Of a DNA stretch of 64,000 nucleotides, positions 36,322 to 45,509 are shown one piece after another; the first letter of the stretch is position 1, and the number at the start of each line of letters is the position of its first letter. Source of the DNA: Sphingorhabdus lutea. Its GTDB lineage: Bacteria > Pseudomonadota > Alphaproteobacteria > Sphingomonadales > Sphingomonadaceae. The stretch spans positions 734,501 through 798,500 of the forward strand of contig NZ_CP018154.1 in NCBI RefSeq assembly GCF_001889025.1, given 5' to 3'. The translations under genes were made by a program, and so were the position numbers. A model generated the notes under the pieces. The model was not told where the DNA came from. It worked only from the letters and a program-made list of their open reading frames with translations, and did not search any database.

Positions 36322-36603
36322 ATGGAGCTTGTTCGATTTCCCGTTCACCGCGCATTGACGAGGCCGCAAATGTTTGCGGGGGTTACGCTTAATTTTTTCA
36401 TTATCAATATGCTGGTCACTGGTGAGGCATTTTTGATTTTACGCAGTTTCTGGATATTACCTATCCCCATAATCGTGCATGTTATTGGTTATTTTGCTTG
36501 TTTATATGAACCTAGAATTTTTGATCTTTGGCTTACCAAGGTAAGCCGCTGTCCGCGCGTGCGCAATTGGAAATATTGGGGATGCAACAGCTATGCTGCT
36601 TAA
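36322..36603 (+). CDS. virB3: VirB3 inner-membrane protein
   Basis: This 93-residue protein has the VirB3 pattern: HRALTRPQMFAGV at the start, a hydrophobic hairpin (about 25-60) and then YEPRIFDLW. VirB3 associates with VirB4 and the pilin at the inner membrane. It lies 6 bp after virB2 and 48 bp before virB4. Confidence 0.86.
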   Translation: MELVRFPVHRALTRPQMFAGVTLNFFIINMLVTGEAFLILRSFWILPIPIIVHVIGYFACLYEPRIFDLWLTKVSRCPRVRNWKYWGCNSYAA

Positions 36604-36651
36604 CCAATATCATCATATTACTCATATTGAAAAAAGGGTGGGCATATAGCG

Positions 36652-39114
36652 ATGGGCAAATGGATTGGTGCTGCTGCCTGGAATAAAAAAGAGGCCCGTG
36701 CGGGAGATAGATTACCCTATGCCCGTTTAATTGATGAGCATATTATGTTATTGCGCGATGGTTCGGTGATGACCGTCATTCAGGTGCCTGGATTATTATT
36801 CGAAACCGAAGATAGCGCGGCGTTAAACGCCCATGCAGCGACAAGGGAAGTGATGTTGCGTTCCACCTTGGATGCGCGTTTTATATTATATCATCATGTC
36901 ATCCGCCGCCGCGTCGAAATTGATTTAATGGCGGAATTTGACGATCCATTATCGGCGCATATTGATACACGTTGGAAAGAAAAATTGAGCAGCGGTTCGT
37001 TGTTCGTCAATGATCAATTCATTACTTTGGTTCGGCGCCCCGCCAGAGGTAAAACAGGGATTGGTGAACGAATTGCCAAAATGTGGAGTAATAAGGGCAA
37101 GGCGCAAATAGAGGCAGATCCAAAAGATATTCGTAGTTTAAAAGCAACAGCCAGCGGCATGATTGCCTCTTTAAGTGCATATGATGCGCAATTATTAGGA
37201 AATTATACTGGATTAACGGGTAAGCTAAATAATGAAATCCTTGAATTATTAAGCGCGATATATAATGGCGAAATGCGGCCCGTGCGCCGTCCATCACCAG
37301 ATGTAGATATTGGGCATATGCTGCCTTATCGCCGTGCCAGTTTTGGATTGGACGCAATGGAGCTTCGTGGGAGCGGCCTACCCGATTTTTCATCGATAAT
37401 AAGTATAAAAGATTATCCCGATGCCACATCGCCCGGTTTAATGGACGGGTTATTGCGCCTGCCATATGAATTGGTGATAACCGAAAGCTATGCCCCATCC
37501 GAACGACAGACAGCACGCGAACGGATGGATTTGGCCATCAGACGGCTGCGTTCGGTTGATGAAGATGCGGCGGCGGAACGCGGAGATATCATGGCCGCGC
37601 GCGACGCATTGGCCAATGGTCATGTTGGTTTTGGTGATCATCATTTGACGGTGCAGGTCCGCTGCGCAGATTTACGTCAACTTGATGATGCAAGCGCCGC
37701 CTGTGCTGCTGCGCTTGCCGATATTGGAGCGATTGCAGTACGCGAGGATATTAATTTAGAGCCAGCTTTTTGGGCCCAATTTCCAGGTAATGAACAATAT
37801 ATTGTCCGCCGCGCCTTAATCTCCACCGCGAATATGGCCAGCTTTGGCTCACTTCATGGTTTTGCGCAGGGGCAATCTGTGGGCAATCATTGGGGGGATG
37901 CGGTTACATTATTAGAAACGACCAGCGCGACCCCATTCTTTTTTAATTTCCACCATGGTGATTTGGGTAATTTTTCCGTCATTGGGCCATCGGGTTCGGG
38001 AAAAACTGTTGTGATGAATTTTTTGGCAGCGCAGGCACAAAAATTTAAACCCCGCACTATATTGTTCGACAAGGATAGAGGCGCCGAATTATTTGTGCGC
38101 GCTATTGGCGGGCGTTATGATCGCATTTGCCCCGGCGAACCCACGGGTTTTAACCCACTTTCATTGGTCGATACAGCCCGAAACCGGGCATTTTTGCGCG
38201 ATTGGTTTGCAATTTTATTAAATGCAAATGGTCCAGAAGAACTAGCCATGATAGCAGAGGCGGTGGATGCCAGCTATGCCAATGATCCCGCCTTGCGCCA
38301 ATTGCGATATTTTAAAGAATTGCTGAGCGGTGTCCGCCGACCAAAATCGGGCGATTTACCTGATCGGCTTTCAGCTTGGATTATGGAGGGGGAGCATCAT
38401 TGGTTATTCGATAATGTCGATGATCAGCTTGATATGGCCCATAATATCCTTGGTTTTGACATGACCGCTTTATTAGAAAATCCAAAATTGCGTACACCAA
38501 CCATGATGTATTTATTCCATCGGATTGAGGAACGTTTGGACGGTAATCCAACCATGATATTGATTGATGAGGGTTGGAAGGCATTGGATGATGAGGTTTT
38601 TGCCGCAAGAATTAGAGACTGGTTAAAGACGTTGCGCAAACGAAATGCGCTGGTCGGATTTGCAACGCAAAGCGCGCGCGATGCATTGGACAGCCGTATC
38701 TCAACAGCATTAGTTGAGCAGACCGCAACCATGATATTCATGCCAAATTCCCGTGCGAGGGCGGAGGATTATTGTGATGGATTTGGGCTTACTGAACATG
38801 AATTAGCCTTAATAAGAACCTTGCCAAATAATAGCCGCTGCTTCCTTGTTCGCCAGCCCGATGCTTCGGTGGTGGTCAGGCTTGATCTTGGCCATGCGCC
38901 TGAAATTCTAACCATATTATCTGGCCGTGAAAATTCTGTTCGCCGGCTAGATCATCTTCGCGCCGCAAAGGGCGATAATCCTGCAAAATGGTTTTTTGAT
39001 TTAACTGGCCATATCTGGCCCGGTCCATTGCCAACCGATGAAATTGAATCGATTGAAAGCCAAAATATAGGATGCAATCTTGATGAATTGCCGCTTCAGC
39101 GAGCAATAAAATGA
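36652..39114 (+). CDS. virB4: VirB4 ATPase of the type IV secretion system
   Basis: This 820-residue ATPase has an N-terminal CagE/TrbE/VirB domain followed by the motor domain. Walker A GPSGSGKT is at 445-452 and Walker B MILIDEGWKAL at 635-645, with the typical TQSARDAL after it. Both nucleotide-binding motifs are intact, so the protein should be functional. It is the largest gene of the operon; its stop overlaps the next gene by ATGA. Confidence 0.94.
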   Translation: MGKWIGAAAWNKKEARAGDRLPYARLIDEHIMLLRDGSVMTVIQVPGLLFETEDSAALNAHAATREVMLRSTLDARFILYHHVIRRRVEIDLMAEFDDPLSAHIDTRWKEKLSSGSLFVNDQFITLVRRPARGKTGIGERIAKMWSNKGKAQIEADPKDIRSLKATASGMIASLSAYDAQLLGNYTGLTGKLNNEILELLSAIYNGEMRPVRRPSPDVDIGHMLPYRRASFGLDAMELRGSGLPDFSSIISIKDYPDATSPGLMDGLLRLPYELVITESYAPSERQTARERMDLAIRRLRSVDEDAAAERGDIMAARDALANGHVGFGDHHLTVQVRCADLRQLDDASAACAAALADIGAIAVREDINLEPAFWAQFPGNEQYIVRRALISTANMASFGSLHGFAQGQSVGNHWGDAVTLLETTSATPFFFNFHHGDLGNFSVIGPSGSGKTVVMNFLAAQAQKFKPRTILFDKDRGAELFVRAIGGRYDRICPGEPTGFNPLSLVDTARNRAFLRDWFAILLNANGPEELAMIAEAVDASYANDPALRQLRYFKELLSGVRRPKSGDLPDRLSAWIMEGEHHWLFDNVDDQLDMAHNILGFDMTALLENPKLRTPTMMYLFHRIEERLDGNPTMILIDEGWKALDDEVFAARIRDWLKTLRKRNALVGFATQSARDALDSRISTALVEQTATMIFMPNSRARAEDYCDGFGLTEHELALIRTLPNNSRCFLVRQPDASVVVRLDLGHAPEILTILSGRENSVRRLDHLRAAKGDNPAKWFFDLTGHIWPGPLPTDEIESIESQNIGCNLDELPLQRAIK

Positions 39115-40328
39115 ATATTAACTGTCAAAATGCCGTCAATAATTTGGGCAATGGTGTTGCAGCGGCGTTGCAACATGTGGACTGTGTCGCTGAACAAATG
39201 GCGGGTGATAGTTTTGCGCGTTTATTTGCGCCAGGGGGGATGCTTGGCCCTGCTTTATCAATCCTATTGGCATTATTTATTGCAATATTCGCTTATGGTT
39301 TAATTTTAGGCAGGACAAATTTAAATATCCGTTCGTTAATTCCCAATATGATTATATTCGGGCTGGTTTTAACATTTGCCACAAGCTTTATTGCATATCA
39401 GACGGTGATTTGGAATTTGGCGGTTTCAACACCAGATTATCTTGCCACCACCCTATCGGGGGATAAGGGATCGGCGACCATTAACTTTGCCCAAAAAATT
39501 GACATTATATTTGGCGCAATTGAACAAATAAGCCAGGGCCAAATTGGCCCGAACGGACAAAAGCCCAACATATCCGCATTCTCGCCAGAAGGTTTAATGT
39601 GGATGGGCGCGATGTTATTATTATTAGGCACGGTGGGAATATTGGTGACAGCCCGTATCGGCTTGGGTTTGCTTGTCGCTTTTGGTCCAATATTTGTGGT
39701 GATGGCTTTGTTTAATGGCACGCGCGGTTTATTCGCCGGTTGGGTAAAGGGCGTTGTCATGTTGGGGTTAACATCTATGCTTGCCGTTCTTGGCGGTAGT
39801 TTGATGTTAGAAATGGCCGCGCCAATATTAAATATCATAAATTTGACGCCATCGGTTATTGAATTGCGGCCGGCAATGGCGTTTTTCATGATTGGCGCGG
39901 TTCATGTCGCCTTGATGATAATGATATTAAAAGTTTCTGCCAATATGGTGTCGGGCTGGCAGATTTTTGGGTCGGCGAAAATAATTTCGGCAAATATATC
40001 GGCGCAAGCACCTGTTCCTCACGCACCCGCATATCCCGTGGCCGTATTTACAAATGGGGGATTTAATAACCCGATTATGTCGCCATCAAGGCATATTCCC
40101 TTATCCGCCATTACGCCGGTTATCGCCGCCAATGACCAAGGAAATGGTCCGCCCGCCACCTTAAATGGGCAAGCACAAATTGTGCGCATTATCGGCCATC
40201 AGGAAAGGGCAGATTTGGTGTCCGCAAATAAATCGCGCACAAGCGGGATAGGTAATAAATTTAAATCAGCTCGCAAAAAAATAAATGATAAATCTGGCTC
40301 TATATTATCGAAGGAGAAGCAGCCTTGA
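39111..40328 (+). CDS. virB6: VirB6/TrbL polytopic channel protein
   Basis: The product has 405 residues with about six hydrophobic helices between 50 and 290 (for example ALSILLALFIAIFAYGLIL and MGAMLLLLGTVGILV). The central loop has the conserved RIGLGLLVAFGPIFV and GWVKGV of VirB6. A charged Ser/Pro-rich tail (about 295-405) extends into the cytoplasm. It forms the inner-membrane part of the channel. The gene follows virB4 directly, so no virB5 lies between them. Its stop overlaps the TTG start of virB9. Confidence 0.88.
   Translation: MNINCQNAVNNLGNGVAAALQHVDCVAEQMAGDSFARLFAPGGMLGPALSILLALFIAIFAYGLILGRTNLNIRSLIPNMIIFGLVLTFATSFIAYQTVIWNLAVSTPDYLATTLSGDKGSATINFAQKIDIIFGAIEQISQGQIGPNGQKPNISAFSPEGLMWMGAMLLLLGTVGILVTARIGLGLLVAFGPIFVVMALFNGTRGLFAGWVKGVVMLGLTSMLAVLGGSLMLEMAAPILNIINLTPSVIELRPAMAFFMIGAVHVALMIMILKVSANMVSGWQIFGSAKIISANISAQAPVPHAPAYPVAVFTNGGFNNPIMSPSRHIPLSAITPVIAANDQGNGPPATLNGQAQIVRIIGHQERADLVSANKSRTSGIGNKFKSARKKINDKSGSILSKEKQP
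40311..40316 (+). promoter_or_regulatory. Shine-Dalgarno site that fixes a TTG start for virB9
   Basis: AAGGAG lies 8 bases before TTG 40325, and that TTG overlaps the virB6 stop (TTGA) just as other genes of this operon overlap by ATGA. The later ATGs at 40355 and 40376 have no comparable site. Confidence 0.7.
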
Positions 40329-41164
40329 CCGTTTCGCCATTGGCCATTTGCAATATGAATAGGCCGCACTTCACAATGAAAGCGCCTGAAATTTTTATAG
40401 GCATGATTATTGTTTTTGCCGCCTTTTGTGCATCCATATTTACTGCCCATGCGAAGGATGCCCGATTGGTTGAAATATTATATAATCCCGCCAAAGTGGT
40501 ACGTATTGATGGGCAAATAAAGGTCCAAGCGACAATAGCATTTGATGAGGAAGAAAAAATTGAAAATGTCGCCATTGGTGATTCCATGGCATGGCAAGTA
40601 TCACCAAATAAGCGGGCTAATATATTATTCATAAAACCTTTATCGCCATCTGCGCGCACAAATATGACGGTAATAACCGATCAGCGGACATATTTATTTG
40701 ATTTGGTGGCGAATAGCAAAAATGCCCCAATATATATTTTGCGTTTCAACTATCCAGATGAGCCAAAGAATGAAGCGCCCATCATGACCGCTTCGGCGAA
40801 TATCGAAGAATTAAATGCTGTCAATGATCCCTATGCCATTATTGATCCAGAAAATCTTAATTTCCAATGGGTGCAAAATGGGGCGCCGCAATTATTGCCA
40901 ACACGCATTTATGATGATGGCAATGCAACATTTTTAACATGGCCGGAGCGAAAAGCGGTTCCTGCTATTTTGATTAAAGATCAAAAAGGGATGGAGGGAC
41001 CTGTTAATTTCTCGGTTCGCGGGCATATTGTCATTGTTGATGGTGTGCCGGCACAAATTATACTTCGTTCGGGACAGGATGTAGCGACTTTAACCAATAA
41101 TGGTCCGCCTCGGCCCGCTGCGCCAATATCCAATGATGATATTCTACAAGATAAAGGGTTATAA
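40325..41164 (+). CDS. virB9: VirB9/TrbG outer-membrane core complex protein
   Basis: The product has 279 residues. A long N-region and signal peptide end FTAHA. The mature protein begins KDARLVEILYNPAKVVRI, the VirB9 N-domain, and has FLTWPERKAVPAIL and NFSVRGHIVIVDG in the C-domain that binds VirB10. The TTG start is chosen because of the strong AAGGAG and the 4-bp overlap with virB6; ATG 40376 would give a shorter, normal signal peptide. No virB7 lipoprotein or virB8 gene lies before it, which is unusual. Confidence 0.88.
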   Translation: MTVSPLAICNMNRPHFTMKAPEIFIGMIIVFAAFCASIFTAHAKDARLVEILYNPAKVVRIDGQIKVQATIAFDEEEKIENVAIGDSMAWQVSPNKRANILFIKPLSPSARTNMTVITDQRTYLFDLVANSKNAPIYILRFNYPDEPKNEAPIMTASANIEELNAVNDPYAIIDPENLNFQWVQNGAPQLLPTRIYDDGNATFLTWPERKAVPAILIKDQKGMEGPVNFSVRGHIVIVDGVPAQIILRSGQDVATLTNNGPPRPAAPISNDDILQDKGL

Positions 41165-41166
41165 AT

Positions 41167-42276
41167 ATGCGCCTTGCCTTTAATAATCATACCCATAAAA
41201 TCAATAAATCTGCGGCAAATGATGTCGACCCGCGTGAACAGGAAAGCGCGAATATTATTGATTTGGCCAGCCGTAATTCCTTTCCCGCTGTCACACAGCA
41301 AAATAAAAAATCCGATGGATTGGGCCTTGCCATTGGCGTGGCATTTGTTGGTTTAATGGGTGTTTTAACACTATGGGGCATGGATAATGCGCGCACAGTA
41401 AAACCGCAAAATATTGCCAAGGCACAGATATTGCCGCAAAATAATAAAACCCCGCCCCAAGTAAATGCCGCAAAAACACCCCCTCCGGCTGGGGCAGCTC
41501 TGCCTGATCCTGCGCCCGCACCAGTTTATGCAAATCCGCCAAGCGCCCATCCAGCCATGAATGGCAACCCCTATGCCAGCCCGACATTGGTATATGATAC
41601 AAGCGGCGCATTGGTGGCTTTGCCAGCAATTGCGGCGGCAAATAATGGCGGGGCAAAACCAGGTGCTGGCGCGGGTAATGACTTTGCCAGTCAAATTGGC
41701 GGAATTGGCGGTGGGCCGGTTCAGGCGGTCGCGATGAGCGACCCAAAAACCACGGTAACCCAAGGGACATTAATTCCCGCAATACTTGAAACGGCGATTG
41801 AAACCGATGTTCCTGGCTATGTCCGCGCAGTTGTTAGCCAAGATGTGCGTAGCTTTGATGGCCGAAATATCCTTATCCCGCGAAGCTCGCGTCTTATAGG
41901 GCAATATCAATCAGGATTACAGGGTGGTCAAAAACGTGCCTATGTTATCTGGACACGGTTAATCCGTCCCGATGGTGCATCGGTAAATTTGGGTTCGCCC
42001 GCCATTGGATTTGACGGCAGCACCGGTTTGGCAGGCGATGTGAACAGCCATTTTTTCAAAAGATTTGGTTCGGCGATGCTTTTATCGGTGATTAGTGGAT
42101 TATCTGCCTTTGCCTCTGGCGGCACGTCGGTCATTCTTGGCGGCGGGCAAAGCGCGGCCTCCACCGCATTGGAACAGGATGGAAAAATCAGCCCAACCGT
42201 CCGTGTGAGACAGGGTGAGCCAATTCGCGTTTTCACCGCACGCGATCTTGATTTCTCCCAAGTTTCTGGAAAATAA
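41167..42276 (+). CDS. virB10: VirB10/TrbI channel protein
   Basis: This 369-residue protein has a cytoplasmic N-tail, one membrane helix (51-71), a Pro-rich linker (about 90-130) and the C-terminal beta-barrel TrbI domain (from about 195, TVTQGTLIPAILETAIETDVPG). That domain includes VIWTRLIRPDGASVNLGSP and ends QGEPIRVFTARDLDFS. VirB10 spans both membranes and gates the channel. The gene follows virB9 with a 2-bp gap. Confidence 0.92.
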   Translation: MRLAFNNHTHKINKSAANDVDPREQESANIIDLASRNSFPAVTQQNKKSDGLGLAIGVAFVGLMGVLTLWGMDNARTVKPQNIAKAQILPQNNKTPPQVNAAKTPPPAGAALPDPAPAPVYANPPSAHPAMNGNPYASPTLVYDTSGALVALPAIAAANNGGAKPGAGAGNDFASQIGGIGGGPVQAVAMSDPKTTVTQGTLIPAILETAIETDVPGYVRAVVSQDVRSFDGRNILIPRSSRLIGQYQSGLQGGQKRAYVIWTRLIRPDGASVNLGSPAIGFDGSTGLAGDVNSHFFKRFGSAMLLSVISGLSAFASGGTSVILGGGQSAASTALEQDGKISPTVRVRQGEPIRVFTARDLDFSQVSGK

Positions 42277-42282
42277 AATTTT

Positions 42283-43305
42283 ATGAGCGCCGATATCCAC
42301 CCCTTATCTGTTGATATTGTGCCGGAAATTTCGGCGGGTGAAGACAGCGTCTATCTTAACGCCTATCTTGCCCCATTTCGCCCATGGTTGGATTGTGACA
42401 CGGTCACCGAAATCATGGTCAACAGGCCCGGAGAGCTTTGGATAGAGGATGTTAATTGTCCAACGATGCAACGAATATTGGTCCCTGAAATCAATGATCG
42501 GTTGATCCAAAGGTTGGCCGAACAAGTGGCAAGAATTAGCCATCAAGGGATAAATAGAGAGCATCCCTTGCTTGGCGCTATGTTGCCTGCCAGCAATGGC
42601 AAATCTGGTGCACGCGTTCAATTTTGTGGGCCACCTGCGGCGCGTAAAAATTGGGCAATGTCTATTCGCCGGCATAGGCGGCTGGATTTATCTTTGGATT
42701 ATTATGATACTGGCCCCTTATCCACATATTCCAATCCCATAATGCCAGACCCAAAAAAACAGCCAATTGCTTTTTTGCGGTCGGCGATTGAGCAGCGCCA
42801 AAGCATTTTAATATCCGGTGGCACGTCAAGTGGCAAAACCACATTTTTAAATGCCATGATGGCAGAAATATCTCAACATGAACGTGTTATATTGGTTGAA
42901 GACACGCCAGAATTAAAATTACCCGGTGCCAATGGTGTTGGGCTTGTCGCGGTAAAAGGGGAATTGGGCGAGGCAAAAATAACGGCAAATAAATTGCTGC
43001 AGGCATCTTTGCGCCTGCGCCCTGACCGAATAATATTGGGCGAATTGCGGGGCGAGGAAAGCGTTAGCTTCCTTCGCGCCATCAATACCGGCCATCCTGG
43101 AAGTTTTTCCACTATACATGCCAATAATGTAAATGGCGCCTTGGAACAATTGGCGTTAATGGTAATGCAAACAGGGATCGGTCTGTCCCGTTCGGATATT
43201 ATTTCATATATTTTATCCGTGATTAATGTGTTCGTTCAATTAGGACGCGATAAAAATGGAAATCGAACAATTCAACAAATTGCGCTTAGCAAAGATTTCA
43301 CATGA
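42283..43305 (+). CDS. virB11: VirB11 traffic ATPase
   Basis: This 340-residue secretion ATPase has Walker A GGTSSGKT at 179-186, the Asp box VEDTPEL, a Walker B region RIILGELRGEESVSFLRA and the His box STIHANN, all intact. It works with VirB4 to drive pilus assembly and transport. It is the last gene of the operon; the coupling ATPase VirD4 and any relaxase are absent from the window. An AT-rich 9-bp hairpin lies 48 bp beyond the stop. Confidence 0.93.
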   Translation: MSADIHPLSVDIVPEISAGEDSVYLNAYLAPFRPWLDCDTVTEIMVNRPGELWIEDVNCPTMQRILVPEINDRLIQRLAEQVARISHQGINREHPLLGAMLPASNGKSGARVQFCGPPAARKNWAMSIRRHRRLDLSLDYYDTGPLSTYSNPIMPDPKKQPIAFLRSAIEQRQSILISGGTSSGKTTFLNAMMAEISQHERVILVEDTPELKLPGANGVGLVAVKGELGEAKITANKLLQASLRLRPDRIILGELRGEESVSFLRAINTGHPGSFSTIHANNVNGALEQLALMVMQTGIGLSRSDIISYILSVINVFVQLGRDKNGNRTIQQIALSKDFT

Positions 43306-43353
43306 TCGCATAAATAAATGATTGGCCAGATTGATATTCACCAAATAATAGCG

Positions 43354-43376
43354 AATATCTATATATAATAGATATT
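43354..43376 (+). terminator. AT-rich hairpin after the T4SS operon
   Basis: AATATCTAT (43354-43362) and ATAGATATT (43368-43376) form a perfect 9-bp stem with a 5-base loop, 48 bp after virB11. It lacks a clear T run, so it may be a weak terminator or an incidental palindrome. Confidence 0.35.
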
Positions 43377-43470
43377 TATTTGGATGAATGGGCCGTTTAT
43401 CAATGCCAGATGCATATTATTTAAGTGAAATATTAGACATAATTTCGGCGATTTCTTTAAGGGGTGTAGT

Positions 43471-44004
43471 ATGAAGGCTGCTTCAATCACATTGCTATTA
43501 TGGGCTTTGGTTCTGGACTTATTCGGTTGCAATAAAGAGCCGCAGGATCAATTGGCGGTTGTAAAAGGGCAGGCTTATCTAATCCCATGGGAAGATCGCC
43601 CAGTTGTAATTAATGAAATGCATGATAAAATTGGGAATACATATGTTCGCATTTCGGGAAAGGTGATCGCTGGCGGTATACATATAGATTTGATTGTCGA
43701 TCCACGCTGGTATGAATTTCAAGTGGCGAATAACTATCCAAGCTTATTCGGCTATGCTGGAGACGATATTAAAATCAAAAACAAATTTGTTAAAATAGAT
43801 ACTATAATTGGCCCTATTATCTGCACAAAACCATATTCCGAATATACGAAGTATGTAGGATGTGGTTTTCGTCTATTGGATGAGGGGGTGAGCTGGTCCA
43901 TTAACTTTACTTCCAAGGACATTGCCCATGTTGGGCGCATAAAATCTGAAGCAGAAAAAATATTAAAATCATATAGAAATGCCGCCAATGCCAAGCAGCG
44001 CTGA
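43471..44004 (+). CDS. Lipoprotein of unknown function
   Basis: This 177-residue protein has a signal peptide and lipobox LFGC (Cys20). The mature part is a compact alpha/beta domain with four further cysteines, two of them in TKYVGCGF and GPIICTK. AAGGGGTG lies 10 bases before the ATG. I do not recognise the family. It lies 165 bp after the T4SS operon on the same strand and could be a late member of that region (for example an exclusion or accessory protein), but nothing in the sequence proves this. Confidence 0.6.
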   Translation: MKAASITLLLWALVLDLFGCNKEPQDQLAVVKGQAYLIPWEDRPVVINEMHDKIGNTYVRISGKVIAGGIHIDLIVDPRWYEFQVANNYPSLFGYAGDDIKIKNKFVKIDTIIGPIICTKPYSEYTKYVGCGFRLLDEGVSWSINFTSKDIAHVGRIKSEAEKILKSYRNAANAKQR

Positions 44005-44052
44005 AAATATCGTAATAGTAAAAGGGTTTTTGGATGGCGATAATAATGCAGC

Positions 44053-44100
44053 ATAAATAACCGTTTGCAAGCATAAAAATCACATTATAACAATAATATA
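44053..44100 (+). repeat. 48-bp direct repeat, left copy
   Basis: The sequence starting ATAAATAACCGTTTGCAAGC recurs at 45127-45174 with 46 of 48 bases identical. The two copies bracket the lipoprotein gene at 44244 and a small ORF, suggesting a segmental duplication of gene plus 3' flank. Confidence 0.85.
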
Positions 44101-44243
44101 TTTAGTCTCTAATATGGTGCAATGCCCGTTTTATTCAGGTGAATTGTGCCGCATATATTATGGCGATTTCTTTGAGGCAGGAAATTTGGTGATGATAAGA
44201 TGTTCGATAATATAATATTTTTGTAAAATAGGATGCGTTCTCT

Positions 44244-44954
44244 ATGTCTATATTCTCCATATTAAAGCCATTTTTATCATTGATGATGGCGTCGGTGGCA
44301 TCGTTAATGCTGTTCTTTTGCGGCCCATCAAAGACCAAGATGGTGGATTATAATTATCGGATGACGGTGGTGGTGCAAACACCGCAAGGGGAGGTAAAGG
44401 GCAGCGCCGTTTGGCGGCTTGAAGGTTGGAAAATAGAGCGTTCTCTTACAGGCTATAGCAGTAGTGACCGATTGACGGGAGAGGCTGTTATGGTTGATCT
44501 TCCCAATGGCAAAACGATATTTTTATTATTGGGCGGTGAGCTTTGCGGGTTCAAGCAATATAGTCTGAATTTACCAGAGGGTGAGCGCTTTATATGCAAA
44601 GGCGAGTTTGATGAATATGTAAAGCAGATTGAGGATATATTTGCACGTAATGAAGTGATTGAAACATGGTCGGGTGGAACCAACAAACTGGTCTATTTTG
44701 ACGATCTAAAAAATCCAGCCAGCGTAAAGGAAGTGGATAAGGAAAATATGTCCGCCAGCTTTGGCGAGGGGTATCGGTTAAAAGCCATTTATGCGCAGCC
44801 AACCAAAGACCCCGTTACCACAGGCATAGAGAAAAAATTGGTTTGGCTGGGTAAGTTTCCTGAACCATCTCTGGACCCCAATTTTAAAAGTTCAATGGAC
44901 CCAACCTTATCTCAGACGCTCACTCATGGGGACTTCAAATACTCTCGTAATTAA
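44244..44954 (+). CDS. Lipoprotein of unknown function
   Basis: This 236-residue protein has a hydrophobic leader and a cysteine at 26 (MLFFC) that fits a lipobox. The mature part starts VDYNYRMTVVVQTPQGEVKGSAVWRLE and continues with LTGEAVMVDLPNGKTIFLLL. I know this pattern from uncharacterised sphingomonad and Rhodobacter-type proteins; no function is established. The gene stands between two copies of a 48-bp repeat and has no strong ribosome site. Confidence 0.6.
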   Translation: MSIFSILKPFLSLMMASVASLMLFFCGPSKTKMVDYNYRMTVVVQTPQGEVKGSAVWRLEGWKIERSLTGYSSSDRLTGEAVMVDLPNGKTIFLLLGGELCGFKQYSLNLPEGERFICKGEFDEYVKQIEDIFARNEVIETWSGGTNKLVYFDDLKNPASVKEVDKENMSASFGEGYRLKAIYAQPTKDPVTTGIEKKLVWLGKFPEPSLDPNFKSSMDPTLSQTLTHGDFKYSRN

Positions 44955-44965
44955 GGTAAATATTT

Positions 44966-45130
44966 ATGAACTTAGATTTATTGACCGCATTGCTTTCATA
45001 TAATCGAGGGTATAATGTAGGTATTCGAAATATAGGTAGGGTGGGTTCAAAGCTAGGCAAAGCAAAAATTACTTCAGAATCAGATTTTCAGCCGGGCTCG
45101 GATGAGCTGAAGCAAGGCTGTGCGGTATAA
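44966..45130 (+). CDS. Possible small protein (54 aa)
   Basis: A short frame begins at ATG 44966 with AAGG nine bases upstream and ends at TAA 45128-45130. It reads MNLDLLTALLSYNRGYNVG at the start and ends KQGCAV. The stop lies in the first bases of the right copy of the 48-bp repeat. It resembles nothing I know and could be a gene remnant. Confidence 0.3.
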   Translation: MNLDLLTALLSYNRGYNVGIRNIGRVGSKLGKAKITSESDFQPGSDELKQGCAV

Positions 45131-45174
45131 ATAACCGCTTGCAAGAATAAAAATCACATTATAACAATAATATA
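45127..45174 (+). repeat. 48-bp direct repeat, right copy
   Basis: This is the second copy of the sequence at 44053-44100, with two substitutions. It lies about 80 bp before the tRNA gene. Confidence 0.85.
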
Positions 45175-45255
45175 TCTATACTAATATAATATTTAGAGAG
45201 TTATATTTTAGATTAGTTTTGTTTTGTTATTCTTTTTTTGAGGGAGAAAAAGAAA

Positions 45256-45331
45256 TGGTGCCGCCTATAGGATTCGAACCTACGGCCCCCGCATTACGAA
45301 TGCGATGCTCTACCAACTGAGCTAAGGCGGC
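45256..45331 (-). tRNA. tRNA-Thr (anticodon CGT)
   Basis: Read on the minus strand, the gene starts GCCGCCTTAGCTCAGTTGG and folds into a full cloverleaf. The acceptor GCCGCCT pairs with AGGCGGC, the D stem is GCTC/GAGC, the anticodon loop TTCGTAA has CGT (complement of 45296-45298), and the T loop is GGTTCGAATCC. The discriminator A and a genomically encoded CCA are present, giving 76 nt. It decodes ACG threonine codons. No integrase gene or duplicated tRNA 3' end is visible near it. Confidence 0.96.
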
Positions 45332-45509
45332 GTATATGGTTGAACATATATTCAACCAAGATATGAAGCCAATAATCGCAAGCGGCGATTTATTCAAGCA
45401 TTAGATGACGGCAGCAAATCTGATTTTTGAAAGATTTTTACCAGACGTTAACCATCTTGGCGCATGATGACATTGTGTAATCATAAATTATATCGAAATG
45501 GGTAGTGGA

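Noticed and set aside
45256..45331. tRNA-Thr as attachment site of an integrated T4SS element
   Set aside because: No integrase and no duplicated tRNA 3' end were found in the window, so an integrative element cannot be supported.
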